NCBI GenBank assembly: GCA_051294375.1
Contig: CM119266.1
Location: 1,307,554-1,371,553 of the forward strand
Length of the DNA stretch: 64,000 bases
Source: Paraspadella gotoi
Lineage: Eukaryota; Chaetognatha
Reading direction: 5' to 3'
Shown here: positions 28,778-41,338 of the stretch, piece by piece
Numbering within the stretch: position 1 is the stretch's first letter
Layout of the letters: each line of letters begins with the position of its first letter
Notes under the pieces: model-generated
The model's database searches: none
What the model was told of the DNA's origin: nothing
The model's input: the letters and a program-made list of their open reading frames with translations, nothing else
Program-made: the position numbers and the translations under genes

Positions 28778-29323
28778 TTGGATTGATTGGTTTGATTGTT
28801 ATTGATTGGGTGGACTGATTGTGATTGATCGGAGGGATTTTAAATTTAAAAAAAAATTGAATGTAGAAAAAAAAATATTAAAAATAATGTTATTAAGTAA
28901 GAATTATTTGACGCGTAAAAATAGAATGTTATGTTTAATGAAGATAATCTTGTCCAGAGTAGTTCCCGCCACTGGTGGTGACGGAAACGATCTTGCGCTT
29001 GGTTTGAATTGATTTATCGGATTGATCGGATTTGAGTCCAATCAATCAATCAATCAAAGTTTCGTCGCGTTTTTCTCGAGAGAATAAATAATCATTAAAA
29101 CAGTCGAAATCCACGAGTCGAATCTCTTCCATTTTTTTGCTTCGCGCACAAATATTGATTGTCCTTTTAATCCACTTTAAAGGTATACAAGTTGTTATAT
29201 TTTATGTGTGAAATATTGGATTCAGTTGCAGACTTTATTTACTTACCCGTTGTGACTTTTATGTTTCTCATACTAGACGGTAGTTGCCCCTTCTTTGTTG
29301 TTTTCAAAATGAAAAAGTTGTTC

Positions 29324-29366
<43 letters not shown>

Positions 29367-29942
29367 CAGCTATGTACGTACTATGTAGTTGGGAATTCTC
29401 TTAATCCCTGATTCATACTCCAGTATTGGAATTTCTTGTAAAAAAATAATCAGTATTTTTCTTTGCCGGATCTGATTTTTCATTAATTTTTGACAAAAAT
29501 AAACAATCATTTTTAAATTATTTCGAAAATTAGTCCATTTTTAAATTTTGTTAATTCACGAATATTAAGTAAATTAGAGTTAGTCAGGGCGAACAAAATT
29601 CGCTTTTGCAAAACTACGACAGCTAATTTTGAAACATTTCCAAATGCAAAAACGATATAAACCTTAGCACAAAAATTTTAGGCACATACAAATAAAGCTT
29701 TTGAAATAATATAACAAATTTGATAATTATGAATCCACCCAAAAATTTGTTTTGATGACCTCAGAATGTTTTTGATGCTCATCTGTTATTTTTTCTCAAT
29801 TTGCGGAAGTCAGTAGCAAGAGAAAGCAAGAAAAGAAGAAACCGGCCCGCGTCTTACTATCGCGCAGAATCGCTACCAAAGCAAAATAAAGCCGATCGAC
29901 TACCCCACCCTTCAAAGGGGGACTTCAAAGGAATCCGTCCTT
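28778..29942. other. Convergent interval between LIX1 (+) and the secreted protein (-)
   Basis: Likely 3' UTRs. AATAAA at 29083-29088 is a candidate LIX1 poly(A) signal, about 300 nt after the stop. A short (CT)n run lies at about 29325-29362. Confidence 0.45.
29083..29088 (+). terminator. Candidate poly(A) signal of LIX1
   Basis: AATAAA downstream of the TGA at 28777. No transcript data were available to confirm it. Confidence 0.35.
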
Positions 29943-30236
29943 TCAAACGCAGCTCATTGTGCAAGCGTTCCCGGTCCTCGCCCAACGACAGATATGATTT
30001 TCGGGGCAGTGGGAGTCGACGCTGCATTCCGGGATCGTCATCGTTCCATTTATGAGACTGCAAATGCAGTGAATTCTGTCCGCCCATTCCATTTCATCGT
30101 GAGGCTTAAAATAGAAGAGTTTAACGGTTTAATTTGGGTCTGAAAAAAATTGAATTTATAAATAAAATTTGGCTCGAGAATGTGGAGACGGAAAATAAAT
30201 GTATTAGCGACAAGCATCTGGTACTTTATCTTGAGA

Positions 30237-30281
<45 letters not shown>

Positions 30282-32520
30282 TTCCCGGAATATTTCTCTT
30301 CTCGAAGCAAGGCAGCGTGGATTCTCCGTACACGCCCATCAATTTTCCGTTGATCCTTTTGATACAACAACCAGCTGCAAAAATATAGTAACAAGAACAA
30401 CGATTGATTCTTAACCCATTGAGTTCATTTTTCGGTATAAATTGACCCGGTTATTTATTTTCTCGAAAGTTCACCAAAAAAAAAAAAAAAACCCGAATTT
30501 TCGGCGCCTTGATTTCATCGGATTCGACTCGGTACAACTCCACTGCACTTCTTACTACTATCCTTTATTTCACTCTGCCTTCCCTCCATTCTTTTTAATT
30601 TCACTCCCCTTCCACTCGTCTTCCTTCAACTCCTTTAACCATCACCCCTCTACGACATTCTTTCTAATCCCCTTCACTCCCTCCCCTTAATTTCTATACC
30701 CCGTCGACTTGGCATCGACTCACCTTCCCCTACCTTCTCCCTTACCCCTTCCGCCCTACCCGGACTCCTCGCCATGTGCACCGCCTTTCCCCGCGCGCAA
30801 ACTCGATCGTATCGACGCCTGAAGAATCTTCTCCTTCCCTCATTTCCGGCGGCGAATCCTTGTTCCAAATCGTCATTCTCTTCGGAATCGATGACGTCTC
30901 CAATTTAAGGGGAGGGAGGGGGTGCGTAAGAGTTATTCCGATTTTATTTGATCAATCGTTTAAAAGAAATTTCTCTTTTCTAAAAACGCTGCATTTCTGT
31001 TCCTTATAAATTCCCTAAACTTAATTTCAACCATAATATCATCGCAGGAAAATCAACCTTACCCAATAAGGCGTAGTGAAAGTTACATACAAAAATTCTA
31101 AATGTCAATTATGAACAACATACCATCAGTAAATATTAATTTGTAAAAAAAATTTATTTTATGTTCTTCAATTTTCGCAGTAGGCTATATTTATATATAG
31201 TACTATCCTTATAAAATTGAAAAATTTCAACATAGGCTTTTCTTAATTTTGATTGCAGATTTGAATTCCTCATCAAAAGTTGATAAAAGAAAATATAAGC
31301 CATTTTTGAAAATTCTTTCATTAAGTGGGTTAAAAATTTAAAAAACTATATTTGATATATAAAAAGTTAATTTTCAGCTTAAAATATAGCTTTTTCTAAT
31401 TTTTGACCCACTTAATGAAGGAATTTTTTAAAAAGAGTTACATTTCTTTTTACCAACTTTTTATGACGAATCCAAATCTGCAAAAAAATCTTAGAAAAAA
31501 CTGTTTTAAAATTTTAACATTTATTAGATTAGTACTAGTATAAATATGGCCTACTGCGTAAATTGTAAAATTTATTATAAATTTTTTTATTACATAAATG
31601 TTTATTAGTATAATGTTGTTCGTTCCTCACTTTTAGAATTTTAATTAAAGTTAAATTTAGAAATTTTACTACGCCTTATTACCCAAAGCAGAATCGGATA
31701 AAAGGATTGGGCGATCTTTGCAGAATCGGAATCGCCGAATAATGATTGGTGGAAGCGGAATCGGAATTGACCAATCAGCTTGCAAAACCAATGGAACGGT
31801 CAAGGCGACTCTTGCCTCTGATCCTTTTCTCAGATATAAATAAACTTAGCTTTCCTTAGTTTTAGTAAAATTGATCTGTACTCCTGCGTATGTCTTACTG
31901 TTATATAATATATATAATAACCAGGGAGAAAAATCTGAAGTTGCTATAACAAATAATTTAGCCACAGTATTTAATCCTTTCATTTCACTCCCATTTGAAA
32001 TCCGTGTATTTAAACCTTAAAGCTAATTTTATTGATAATGAATGAAATACGGCGTGTTTCGAAAATAGGCCGAATTCAGTTTTATGTTTTGTTTTCTCGT
32101 TTCTTACTGTCTCCTTTGCAGAAGCGTTCCGTTCCCGCCTCTGGATCACCCAATTCACAGTCGGCATCATCTTCGAAGCGATTGTCAAAGACTTCCCCTT
32201 GCACCTGGAACAGTAAAACAGCGAAGAAGTAAAAAAGAACGTTGAGTTCAAAAAGAAACCTTTTTAGACAATTCGTGAATGTTTTTATATTGCTTTCACA
32301 AGAAAGTGATTTATTATAAATTGAATCCTTTCATATAAATCTTTCCCCTTGTACCTCTATTCTAATTCTTTCCATAAATCCTTCCACTTACCTTTTTCCA
32401 AATCATTCCCTTGATGGAATCGTCGTGATTGACGCACATTCCAATCTTTCTATTTTCGTTGACGGTTCCATCAACAGCAAAGATCGAGAGACAAATGAAT
32501 ATTAAACCGAGGACCTCCAT
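29943..32520 (-). CDS. Secreted cysteine-rich protein, complete, family uncertain
   Basis: Four exons (minus): 32520-32392, 32204-32108, 30374-30280, 30104-29943; 483 nt, 160 aa, all GT..AG and in phase. The ATG is followed by a classic signal peptide (EVLGLIFICLSIFAVDG, cut near residue 18). The mature chain has 13 Cys. The middle carries FCKGDTGCCIKR, then LPC, then HCIC, and a short Cys-dense tail (ECSVDSHC, ICRW, CTMSC) ends it. A C..CC..C..CxC..C order recalls the colipase-like fold of prokineticin/astakine/Dickkopf proteins. That is a spacing impression, not an identified homology. The start lies 388 bp from the divergent androglobin gene. A foldback transposon (31067-31678) sits in intron 2. 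Function unknown. Confidence 0.82.
30242..30274. repeat. (GA)n run starting at a splice donor
   Basis: In gene sense the donor GTAAGT of the exon ending at 30280 runs straight into (CT)n. Confidence 0.9.
31067..31678. mobile_element. Foldback/MITE-type DNA transposon, copy 2, with 8-bp target duplication
   Basis: A 612-bp element with ends TAAGGCGTAG and CTACGCCTTA (perfect 10-bp inverted repeats). Flanked by ttacccaa at 31059-31066 and 31679-31686, a perfect 8-bp direct repeat. The sequence is the reverse complement of 13079-13674 with scattered differences, and it is internally palindromic. Non-coding. It sits in intron 2 of the secreted protein gene. Confidence 0.94.
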
Positions 32521-32908
32521 TTTTTTGTGTCAATCGTGAATAGATAGTAAGTGAAGTCTGTAAAGTACATTTAAGTTAGATGCGTTTTTCTATTTTCTTT
32601 TACGTCGGTTCAGGACGTTACTAAAGCCTTCCGAATGAACTCTGTCTCTCTCTCTCTCTTTCTCTCTCTCTCTTTGTTTCTTTAATTGTCTCTGATTGTG
32701 AATAATGATCGAAAGTTTCAAGCTTCAGTTAATAATGTTCGACTATAGAAATAAATATGAGAATTAAAATGGAGTTATCTCTCAAAGCCTATAGCTTGCA
32801 AGATGACCATTTTCTTCGATAAAGATCCCGCTAATTTTAGTATTTTAAACTACTCGAGTGCCTTACTCTAAATGATATGTATAGGAGAATTTCGAGTCAT
32901 CTTTTCTA
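32521..32908. promoter_or_regulatory. Putative bidirectional promoter, secreted protein (-) / androglobin (+)
   Basis: Only 388 bp separate the two divergent start codons. The interval holds a short (CT)n tract (about 32643-32673) and AT-rich sequence. No TATA box or named binding site is claimed; the promoter role follows from gene arrangement alone. Confidence 0.5.
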
Positions 32909-35900
32909 ATGTCATCTTACGATAGTTCGAGCGATGAGACGGAAAGTGATGAATGGTCCGAGTCGGAAACCGAATCTGAAGAAGAGTCGACGGAATATGA
33001 AGAAAGTTCGGACAGCACGGAATACACCGACACATCATCTGACGAGGAGCGGGATTGGAATATAAGCGCTAATAAAGGTGGCGATATGAACATCTAATAA
33101 TATCTATCTAATATTAAATACGTCTAATTTAACTTTTCATTACATTCGACCAGGAAAATCACCGAAAAAGGGAAAGAAAGGTGACAAGAAGTAAGTTGGA
33201 TTCAAATGATAGGTTTTCGAGTTACGAAGGACAAGTCGCGGCATTGATTCGAACCAGGGCCTCTGGAGGTTCCTCGTCTATCGTGTGGCCGGAATTTACC
33301 GACGCTGGAGTCAATAGTGAAAAGTGGTCCGAAGAAAAAGGGAAAAAGGATAAAGGGAAAAAGGGAAAAGGGAAAAAGGATAAAGGGAAAAAAGGAAAAA
33401 ACAAATCAATGAATAAAGCAGCAAAAGGCGGAAAGGGAGGAAAAGGCGGAAAAGCCAAGGTAATTGATGGCGTGAAATACGGAGCTTATACAATACAATA
33501 CAATACAATACAATACAATACAATACAATATACATTCGTCTCGAATACGGGAATAGTTACTGAATTTTGATATGGAGTTTTTATGGAATCTTTTTAACGG
33601 TATAATTAAAACGTCAGCAATGGCTAATTTTAATTTTATGAAGCTGATAATTTTAGACAAATGGTTTTTGATCAAAAAGCTCTCTCATAACTATATTTTT
33701 TTTCATTCATCCATTCATTCATTCATTCATTCATTCATTCTCTCTCGTACTTCATGTTAGAGTGCTGGTTTTTGCTCAGATGCTATAAAATGCAGTTCTT
33801 CCCTCTTTCACAATAATATCCGCCTTTTTTTAAAACTATCTTCCTTCTTTAAGGTGAAACCGGAATCACCAGCTGAGAAAAAACCAAGTTTCTTTATTGA
33901 CCCTCAAGGGCGACCGAAATTATTTTTAAAAAATCATGATACGGAGATAACTTGGGTCCGACCCTCGGAATATTTCGCTTCTCTCAATCAAACGCCGAAC
34001 AAACCGAGCGTTATTGCGGACAAAACGAAAAACTTTAATCTAGTAGACGAGAATCTTCATCTGTTTGAACAGTAAGTGCGATTTTATTAACTGATTTTTA
34101 CTTTAATTTAAAGTAATTAATTTTATTAATATTATTTATTAATTGTTAATGTCGACGTAATTTGTTAAATTTTTAAGTTACCTGTAAATATTTGTGAGAT
34201 GTACCTACTACTGGAGTTTAAATACTATAAACACGACGTATAATTATTAATTTATTAATCACCTGATGAGCTAAATTATCTTGAGCAGATTAGCTCAAAC
34301 TTGTTTTTATTATTCTTCGCCCTTATAAGTTATCTCTCAACTTTTTAGTGAAGTCATGCTATGGATTATTTCTATAGTCAGCTGCCTAATGGAATTATCC
34401 AAAACAGAGCGGTTTTTCAACCCCGCTCAGTTTGGTTCGGGAAATGGCTGGAAACCATGGGATCACGTTTATGCCATAACTAAGGTAATTTGAGATGAAT
34501 GCTTATGATGAAAAATTATAAAATACTGTAAACATTATTTGAATTAATTCTATTTGCATAGTAAGGTAGTAATTATATTTTCGCTATATTTTTGTTTAAT
34601 CAGTCCATTATATTAAAACTTTAAAATGTTAAATATATATTATAGAGTAGGTAATAAAACAGAACAGGTTTAATTCTAAAAAAATTTTTAGACATTTGTA
34701 AAAAACGAAAAATGGACATAAATTTTCCTGTAACGTATTGAACAAAACTTTAAAATGTCTTTTATAGTTAAGTGCTATACACAATAAACAAGCATCGACT
34801 GTTAAAATTAAAAGTGCTATTTTTAGCTCAAGAAAAAGGCCCCTCATGCGCCGCAATACAATCCTTATGGAAAATATGTTGTACGTTTATATTGGATGGG
34901 AACGTGGAGAAAAATAGTGATCGATGACGAATTACCAGTCAACAAAGAGGTAAATTATTTATTACATGAGAACATAATAGCTTCTTTATTGTGGAAGACG
35001 AAGCCTTGACCAGTTAAATCTTTTTTTTCTTGTTACTGAAGTCTAAGGGTGAATGGGCATTTTTTTGTGATGCAAATACAAATTTTTAATCATGGGAGAT
35101 ATTAGAAACTTAACATATATATATATCTATAAACTTATTTTTGAGAAGTTGCAAATTACTTGAATTACTTATCTGAAATATAAATTATAAAAAATATGGT
35201 TATGCCTTTTTTATAAATATTTTTTAGCCGTTTTTTTTAAATAAATGTCGTATGTATCCTGATTAAGTGTGACTTTTTGGCATCAAGGACACTCTGGCGG
35301 TGTTTACCTCACCTGATATAGCTTACTAGAATTATTTTTAAAAGTTGTCAAAACTAAATGTTTAAAATTGAACTGAGGAAACAGGGATCCCTAAACCAGT
35401 TGATAGTTTCAAGCGAGGATTAATCTGAGATCCAAATAAAGAAAATTAAATTTCTGCCTGCAATAATGTTGCGCTTTATGAAAACTAAACAGTAAATCAT
35501 TAAAAAAATAGCATGTTTAAATAGATTCTGATTTTGGCAGGATTAGTGTCTATTAGTCTCATTAATACTACTACGTTTCATTATTTTTCATCTGGTACTT
35601 GAAGACTGAATACAAAATTGAGCCAAAATGTTTTTTCTTTCCAGGGGAAGCTTTTACTTCCTCAAACTTGTCACATGCAAGAAATGTGGCCAATAATTTT
35701 ATCAAAAGGAATATTGAAAGTTCTTGGTTTATGCACTCCTGTTAATTGTGATAATATTCAAACTGACATCTTAAACACTGCTATAGGTATTAGAGGGTTA
35801 GTAATACTTAAAATTTTTATGATAATCATTTTTTAAAATCTTTAATAATATTATAACCATATTGGGGCACTGATTGATTTATTTATTGATGTTTGATCTT

Positions 35901-38900
35901 TTCCCTCCTTTGATTGGTTCAACAATTTAGTATTTAATCGAACCTTAAGTTCATATTGATAGGTGTAATTAATAAAACTTTTGCTATTCAGTTCACATGT
36001 TAACGGGTTGGATTCCTGAAACAATTCATTTGGCTCAATTAGTTAAATCAATCGACATAAAACGTAACCTAAATGAAAAGCTCGTTTCGGATTCATCTTT
36101 GCTATTTAAGGTATGGCAAAATTATCTCACTGAAACGAAAGAATGGAAAATATTTGTTCCTGAGCCTGAAGGGATAAAGAATGCTGAAAAATCTGGGAAA
36201 AAAGGGAAAAAAGATAAAAAAGGAAAGAAAGATAAAAAAGGTAAGAGTCGAAATGCGTCAGCTTCAAAAAAAAAGAAAGATAAAAAGAAGGGTAAAGGAA
36301 AGAAAGGAAGTGCTACTGTCACTAAACCAGAGATGGTTTTGTTCTCCTCTCTATCCGAAGATTCATTAAGACATTTTAAAACACGTGACCCGCGAGAATA
36401 TGACATGGATGCTTTGAACAGAACCCACGTGAGAACGATACCCCATCCTCTCCTAATCACCCAACACCGAAAATGTAAAATTATTACATATTTAGACGAG
36501 GAAATACCTAAATGGAAACTTTTTCGGCCAAGAAAAATAAGAACGCACAACGACGACGAATTTCTCCCACTTCTAGAGGGAGATAGAGGCGAATATTGGA
36601 TCGAAGTAAAATCTCCTCTCATTTCGAAATCGAAACATCAGGAGATGAATTACGAATGCGAAGAAATCAAATCGGACGTAGACTATTTAAGATCTGCATG
36701 GATACATTTAAAAGATTTTTCTCGCCTTTTCGGTTCATTGATGATTTTTCACAAGCCCTTTACTTATAAGAATAATTTAAAGAAAACCGAATTAAATAGG
36801 ATCAATGAAATATTTACACATCTGGCTACCGTTAAAAGAGTTAATCTACCAAATAAACTGAATCATAATGATAAAAAGGAACGGCTCTTTTTATTTGTCG
36901 ATTCTTTAGAGAATATCAAAATACTTTGGGGTTTTTGTTCTCTTCCATACTGGCGTCCTCTCCCGCCAGAACCTCAACCACCGCCACCACCTAATATTTG
37001 TCAATGTGGAATCGAGCCATTTGTTCCTCCTGAACCAGAAATAGATCCTGATCATGAAGCATTTAAATTATTCTATTTTAAAAAATATGGTATATCTGAC
37101 GACTCATCATCCGGAGGAAAATTATCCACAAGAATATATTCTTGGATATTTGACAAAAAAAATTTACCTTTTTTTAATATAGACACTCACACAATGACAG
37201 GAAAAAGTTTATTTTTACCTAGGGGAAGGTATGTTATAGAACTCACTGTGGAAGTTCCACTTGGCTACCATTTACATTTGTGTTCTACTTCCTCATTTAC
37301 ACTAGGTACTGAAGATATTATACTTCCTTTGTTGGCTCAAGAAAGTTTATGTTTTAAAGAATTTAGCGCTAATCTTTTAAGAAAAACGTTGGATTTTTTA
37401 ATAGCTTTCTGTCGAGTAGGGGGTGAAAACCTACCCCCTAATGCAACTGAACTTTTTGATGTTTGTGAAAAATGCAGTAAAGGCATGTTATGCGAATGTC
37501 CCTGTGAAGTAGTAAAAAAAGTAGAAAATTGTAATAGTTGGGAACGGATTCCTAAACCGTATACCATAGCTAAAAACGATCTTTACCAATTACTTTTAAG
37601 CTCAGGTACAAGTTTGGCATATTTTGATGAAAAATGGCAAGCTTTGTTGGAAGGGTTTTATTCGATGCTTAGAAAAGTAGTTCCCCGTGCTAGTCAAACT
37701 TTTGATTTATTATTAAGCTTAAGGAGTAATTTTGTTGATTTACAGAACCGTTTGATTTTTAATTTCGAACCCAAATATAAAACTGAGATATCGACAGGTT
37801 TTAAAACCGAAACTGAAACTGAAAATTCAACAAGTAAACCTTCTTTATCTGAAGAAACAGAAATAAATGCGGCAGTAACTATTCAAAAATTTTATAGAGG
37901 TCATTACATTAGAAAGATAATGAATGCAAGAATATATCGAACTGTGGGCCATAAGCGCGCATGTGAAAATTTAATGAAATTGGTCAAAATGCTGGAACCA
38001 AAACTTCAAGAATATGGTATATACTTTCTGAGGGAAATGTTCAAAGCGAATGAGAATCTGTATAGGTATTTCAGATTTTCAGAAAATGATGAAAAGCACA
38101 CTTGTCACTATGTAGATTACAACGGCTCTTACTCAGACAGTATTATAAAATGTAATCAGCTGTTCCGAACCACATTTATTATACCAGAGGATTTATCAAA
38201 AACTAATTTGATTAAGTTCCGAAATTTTAATCCTACTAAAAATACCAGAATAAAAATATTTAGCAATGATACGCCTTCAACCTTAATAAATAACATAACA
38301 TCCAACGTATTTTCTCGCGACGAATCCAGTTACACAATCATTGGTGAACAAAAATCTAAAGGCGGCGAAACGGCGCGAGAATGGAAATTTCGTTTGATCG
38401 GAGCTCATTTGCCGCTTCCTACATTAATTTCCAAATCGGGAGGAAGCCTATCCAAGGAAACATTTCAAGAATATTACTGTCCGGATCGAAGCGGACTCTT
38501 ATTCGAGTTTGATTTGTTCACAACTATTGAAAAACAACTACTAAGTTTTTATGTAGAAACAACAAACGAGAGTGCCCATATAAGATTGACATTGTTAGAA
38601 GAAAACGAAACCGTTTTGCAATCGGTCGGGCAAGGATGTTCTGGATTCCCTGCTATTAATATTCACGGGATTGTTCCCCCTCCGTCAAACGATGATGTTG
38701 TAGAAGAAGGGGAAGAAGAAGGAGAAGAAGAGGAAGAAGAAAATATTCCCAAACGATTGTATCGGTTACAATGTGAGGTGTTGAAACAATCGTGGCCGTT
38801 GACCAGGAACGAATGGGAATTCGTCAAAAGGCTTTGGGAAGAAAAAAGGAAAACTTACTTATTATTTAATATCGCAGAAGAGCAGGAAAGCGAAATTGAA

Positions 38901-40404
38901 AACATTGAAAAACCATCACCTGAGGAAAATGAAGAACCTGAGGAACCAGCGAGTAATCCTGAAATGACTGATGAGATCGAAGTATTCGATACGACTCGCC
39001 CGCATTGGACTTTAGTAATTGTATGTAACATGGAAGAAAAAGAACATTTTAAAATTGATCGAGTTTTTTCGAAAAGAGCAGAAATTTTTTCCATAAAACA
39101 AACGTGGCAAGTGATGGAGGAAAATCGAGCCTTGAGGGCGGCTGAAAACAGAAAAAAATTCGTTGTAGCTCCCATAAATATTTCCGATGAGAATCTCGAA
39201 TCTTTTTCAAATTCTTATCAAAACGATGAATATAATGAAGAGAAACTTTTAGAACCAGAACCAGAGGAGAAGTTTGAGAAAATAACAATAAATAAGTATC
39301 CGTATTTCCCTATCCAACCTTACAAACAATTGACGTATAAGAACTTGCCAGAGATAGAATTTAATAAATATCAAAGGCAACACTATGATTACTATCTGCA
39401 CCAAAATGCCGTGATTGAACTATTCGAATATAATGGGCTGTCGTGTGTAAGATACAATCACGCAAAACTCGAACAACTAAACAATTATGATGGACTAATT
39501 GTTTCGAAGCAACTCAACGAGCATTCCTGTCAAATCGAAAGAAACGCGATATTAGAAAGACAAAATAAGGAACTGGAAGAAAAACTGCTCGAGTTAAAGG
39601 TAAAATATTACATTTAAATAACAAATTGATATTTATTTTCATAACAGGAATTACTATCGTAATTGCAAAAATAATTTTAGCGCTGTAATTCCTGAAATGA
39701 AAATATGTATCAATTATATGCTATGTCATTATCTATGAAGAGTGATGGAGGCCTTAAACCACCAAAGCCTGTCCAAAGTCAGGGGCAAGATAGCTTATTT
39801 ATTAAATGAATGGATAATTTTTATATTGGTTGTACCAATTTCATAAAATTCAGCTCCTTGTATTTTGATGCTAGTGCGGAGTACAATAAGTATTCCCCGA
39901 TCTAAACTTAAGGGAGTGGTCTTTTCATACAATTGAAACATTCTTTGAAATATTATACCACTTCATTGATAGGGAAGCCAGGTACTCTGGGAGTGAATAA
40001 ACGAGACTGTGAGAGAGTCTTGATTGAAAGCTGCAGGGACCTGCTATGTCATTATTTGTAAGAGTGATGGAGGCCTTAAACCACCAAAGCCTGTCCAAAG
40101 TCAGGGGCAAGATAGCTTATTTATTAAATGAATGGATAATTTTTATATTGGTTGTACCAATTTCATTTATTTAATTTCCATAAAATCAAGATGATAAATA
40201 TCTGTTTATACATTTTTTCAAACTGACTTTTATTTCGTTTTCACTGAAATTTAAATGGATCTAAAATCTAATGACGATTGAATAAAGAAACATTTTAATT
40301 ATTTCTTGCAGCGACTCAAAGAGGCTCAAGAACTAGAAGCAGCAAATAAAGCAAAAGAAGCAAAACCTAAAGCTAAAGGAAAAGCTAAGAAGAAAAAAAA
40401 ATAA
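32909..40404 (+). CDS. ADGB: Androglobin (calpain-like / permuted globin / IQ chimera), complete
   Basis: Nine exons: 32909-33077, 33154-33190, 33258-33459, 33854-34071, 34349-34484, 34827-34949, 35645-35786, 35992-39599, 40312-40404; 4728 nt, 1575 aa, all in phase. Androglobin is a flagellum/testis-associated protein joining an N-terminal calpain-like domain to a circularly permuted globin split by an IQ motif. Seen: an acidic Ser/Glu N-terminus; Lys/Gly tracts; VWPEFTDAGVNSEKW; calpain-like WKPWDHVYAI, YVVRLYWMGTWRKIVIDDELP and LLLPQTCHMQEMWP; LTGWIPETI; an IQ motif (AAVTIQKFYRGHYIRK, from about 969); a following helix pair resembling globin A-B (about 1000-1045); then EWKFRLIGAHLPLPTL. Length is near vertebrate androglobin. 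Odd: no His between about residue 775 and the IQ motif, and one 3.6-kb exon. Confidence 0.95.
33487..33532. repeat. (ATACA)n pentanucleotide repeat
   Basis: About nine units, beginning ~27 bp after the androglobin exon ending at 33459. Confidence 0.95.
39722..40166. repeat. Dispersed repeat, two ~120-bp direct copies in the last androglobin intron
   Basis: Copies at about 39724-39843 and 40044-40166 share gtgatggaggccttaaacc, ccaaagtcaggggcaag, atagcttatttattaaatg and ttatattggttgtaccaatt. Related tail fragments (gttgtaccaatttcat) occur near 11995, 18200, 19320, 52435 and 58965, and a reverse-strand relative lies at about 46070-46270. A dispersed, probably SINE-like family; its full length and mechanism are not established. 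Confidence 0.75.
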
Positions 40405-40433
40405 TTGTAATAACATATTCTTGTGTTCACTTT

Positions 40434-40439
40434 AATAAA
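40434..40439 (+). terminator. Candidate poly(A) signal of androglobin
   Basis: AATAAA about 30 nt after the TAA at 40404. Confidence 0.5.
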
Positions 40440-41338
40440 TTTTTTATTTCATTTATCAATCATCTTATAATTATGAAGTATAGTCGACAGTTAATCTTAA
40501 TGCTGTCCGAATTTTGAATTTATTTAAATTTTCAGGTATAGAATTAGAATTAGTTTATCTTAATATTTTTAAAGCGATATTAGGAATTTAAAAAAAAAAT
40601 TAACAAGATGGTTCCATTCAATGTGTTGCGGCGCAGTGACTTTCTTTTCACCTGTGATCACGTGACGACATAACTATGAAATTTATGTAAAAAAAAGTTA
40701 TTATACTTGATCACTTCTTTGCAAATTTTTAACTCAAACAACCCGACATTACAAGAAATATGCCGCGTTTACTTTGTGATCACGTGACCCTAGTTTCTCG
40801 TGGTCTCGTGACTACACAAGTATGAACACGATGAAGCATTTAGTAATGTTTTACCAGTCTCGCCAGTACTCGCGGCGCGACTAAAAATTTGGCAAATCCA
40901 CCAGGTAGGTGAAAAAGAGGTGAAACAATGGTACATCAGAAAGTGACTTGACTCTAGTTAATAAGGTGGGCCAGAAATGGTTTAAATCGCAAATTTACTG
41001 GAAAACCAGTTTTGTTCCTGAAAGAGAAAGATTTTATTACTATTATCTTCGTTTCAAAACTCAAAACGATTGACCAATTAATCGACAGAGTGTCTTCCAC
41101 ATCATTTTAATTTTTTCTGATTCTTTAATCGGAGGTATTCTAAGAGTAAGAGATAGGAGGCGTACCAAGGATCCGACAATGTTAAGCTGACGCGACTAAA
41201 AAAAATCCTTTGCCTTAACTCCGCTCAATTACTTCCTTAGAGAATTTGTCTAATTTTAAGCAATACAAAATTAGATCACCTTCTTTTAATTTTTATTTAT
41301 TTTCATTTATATTTGGATTCGCCTCGTCCAAAGAAGGA
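40440..41338. other. Intergenic stretch, no gene seen
   Basis: AT-rich. A short tactcgcggcgcgactaaaaa motif near 40864 resembles one at 18519 and may be a repeat remnant. Confidence 0.4.

Noticed and set aside
36122-36622. Minus-strand frames inside androglobin
   Set aside because: Shadows of the long plus-strand exon.
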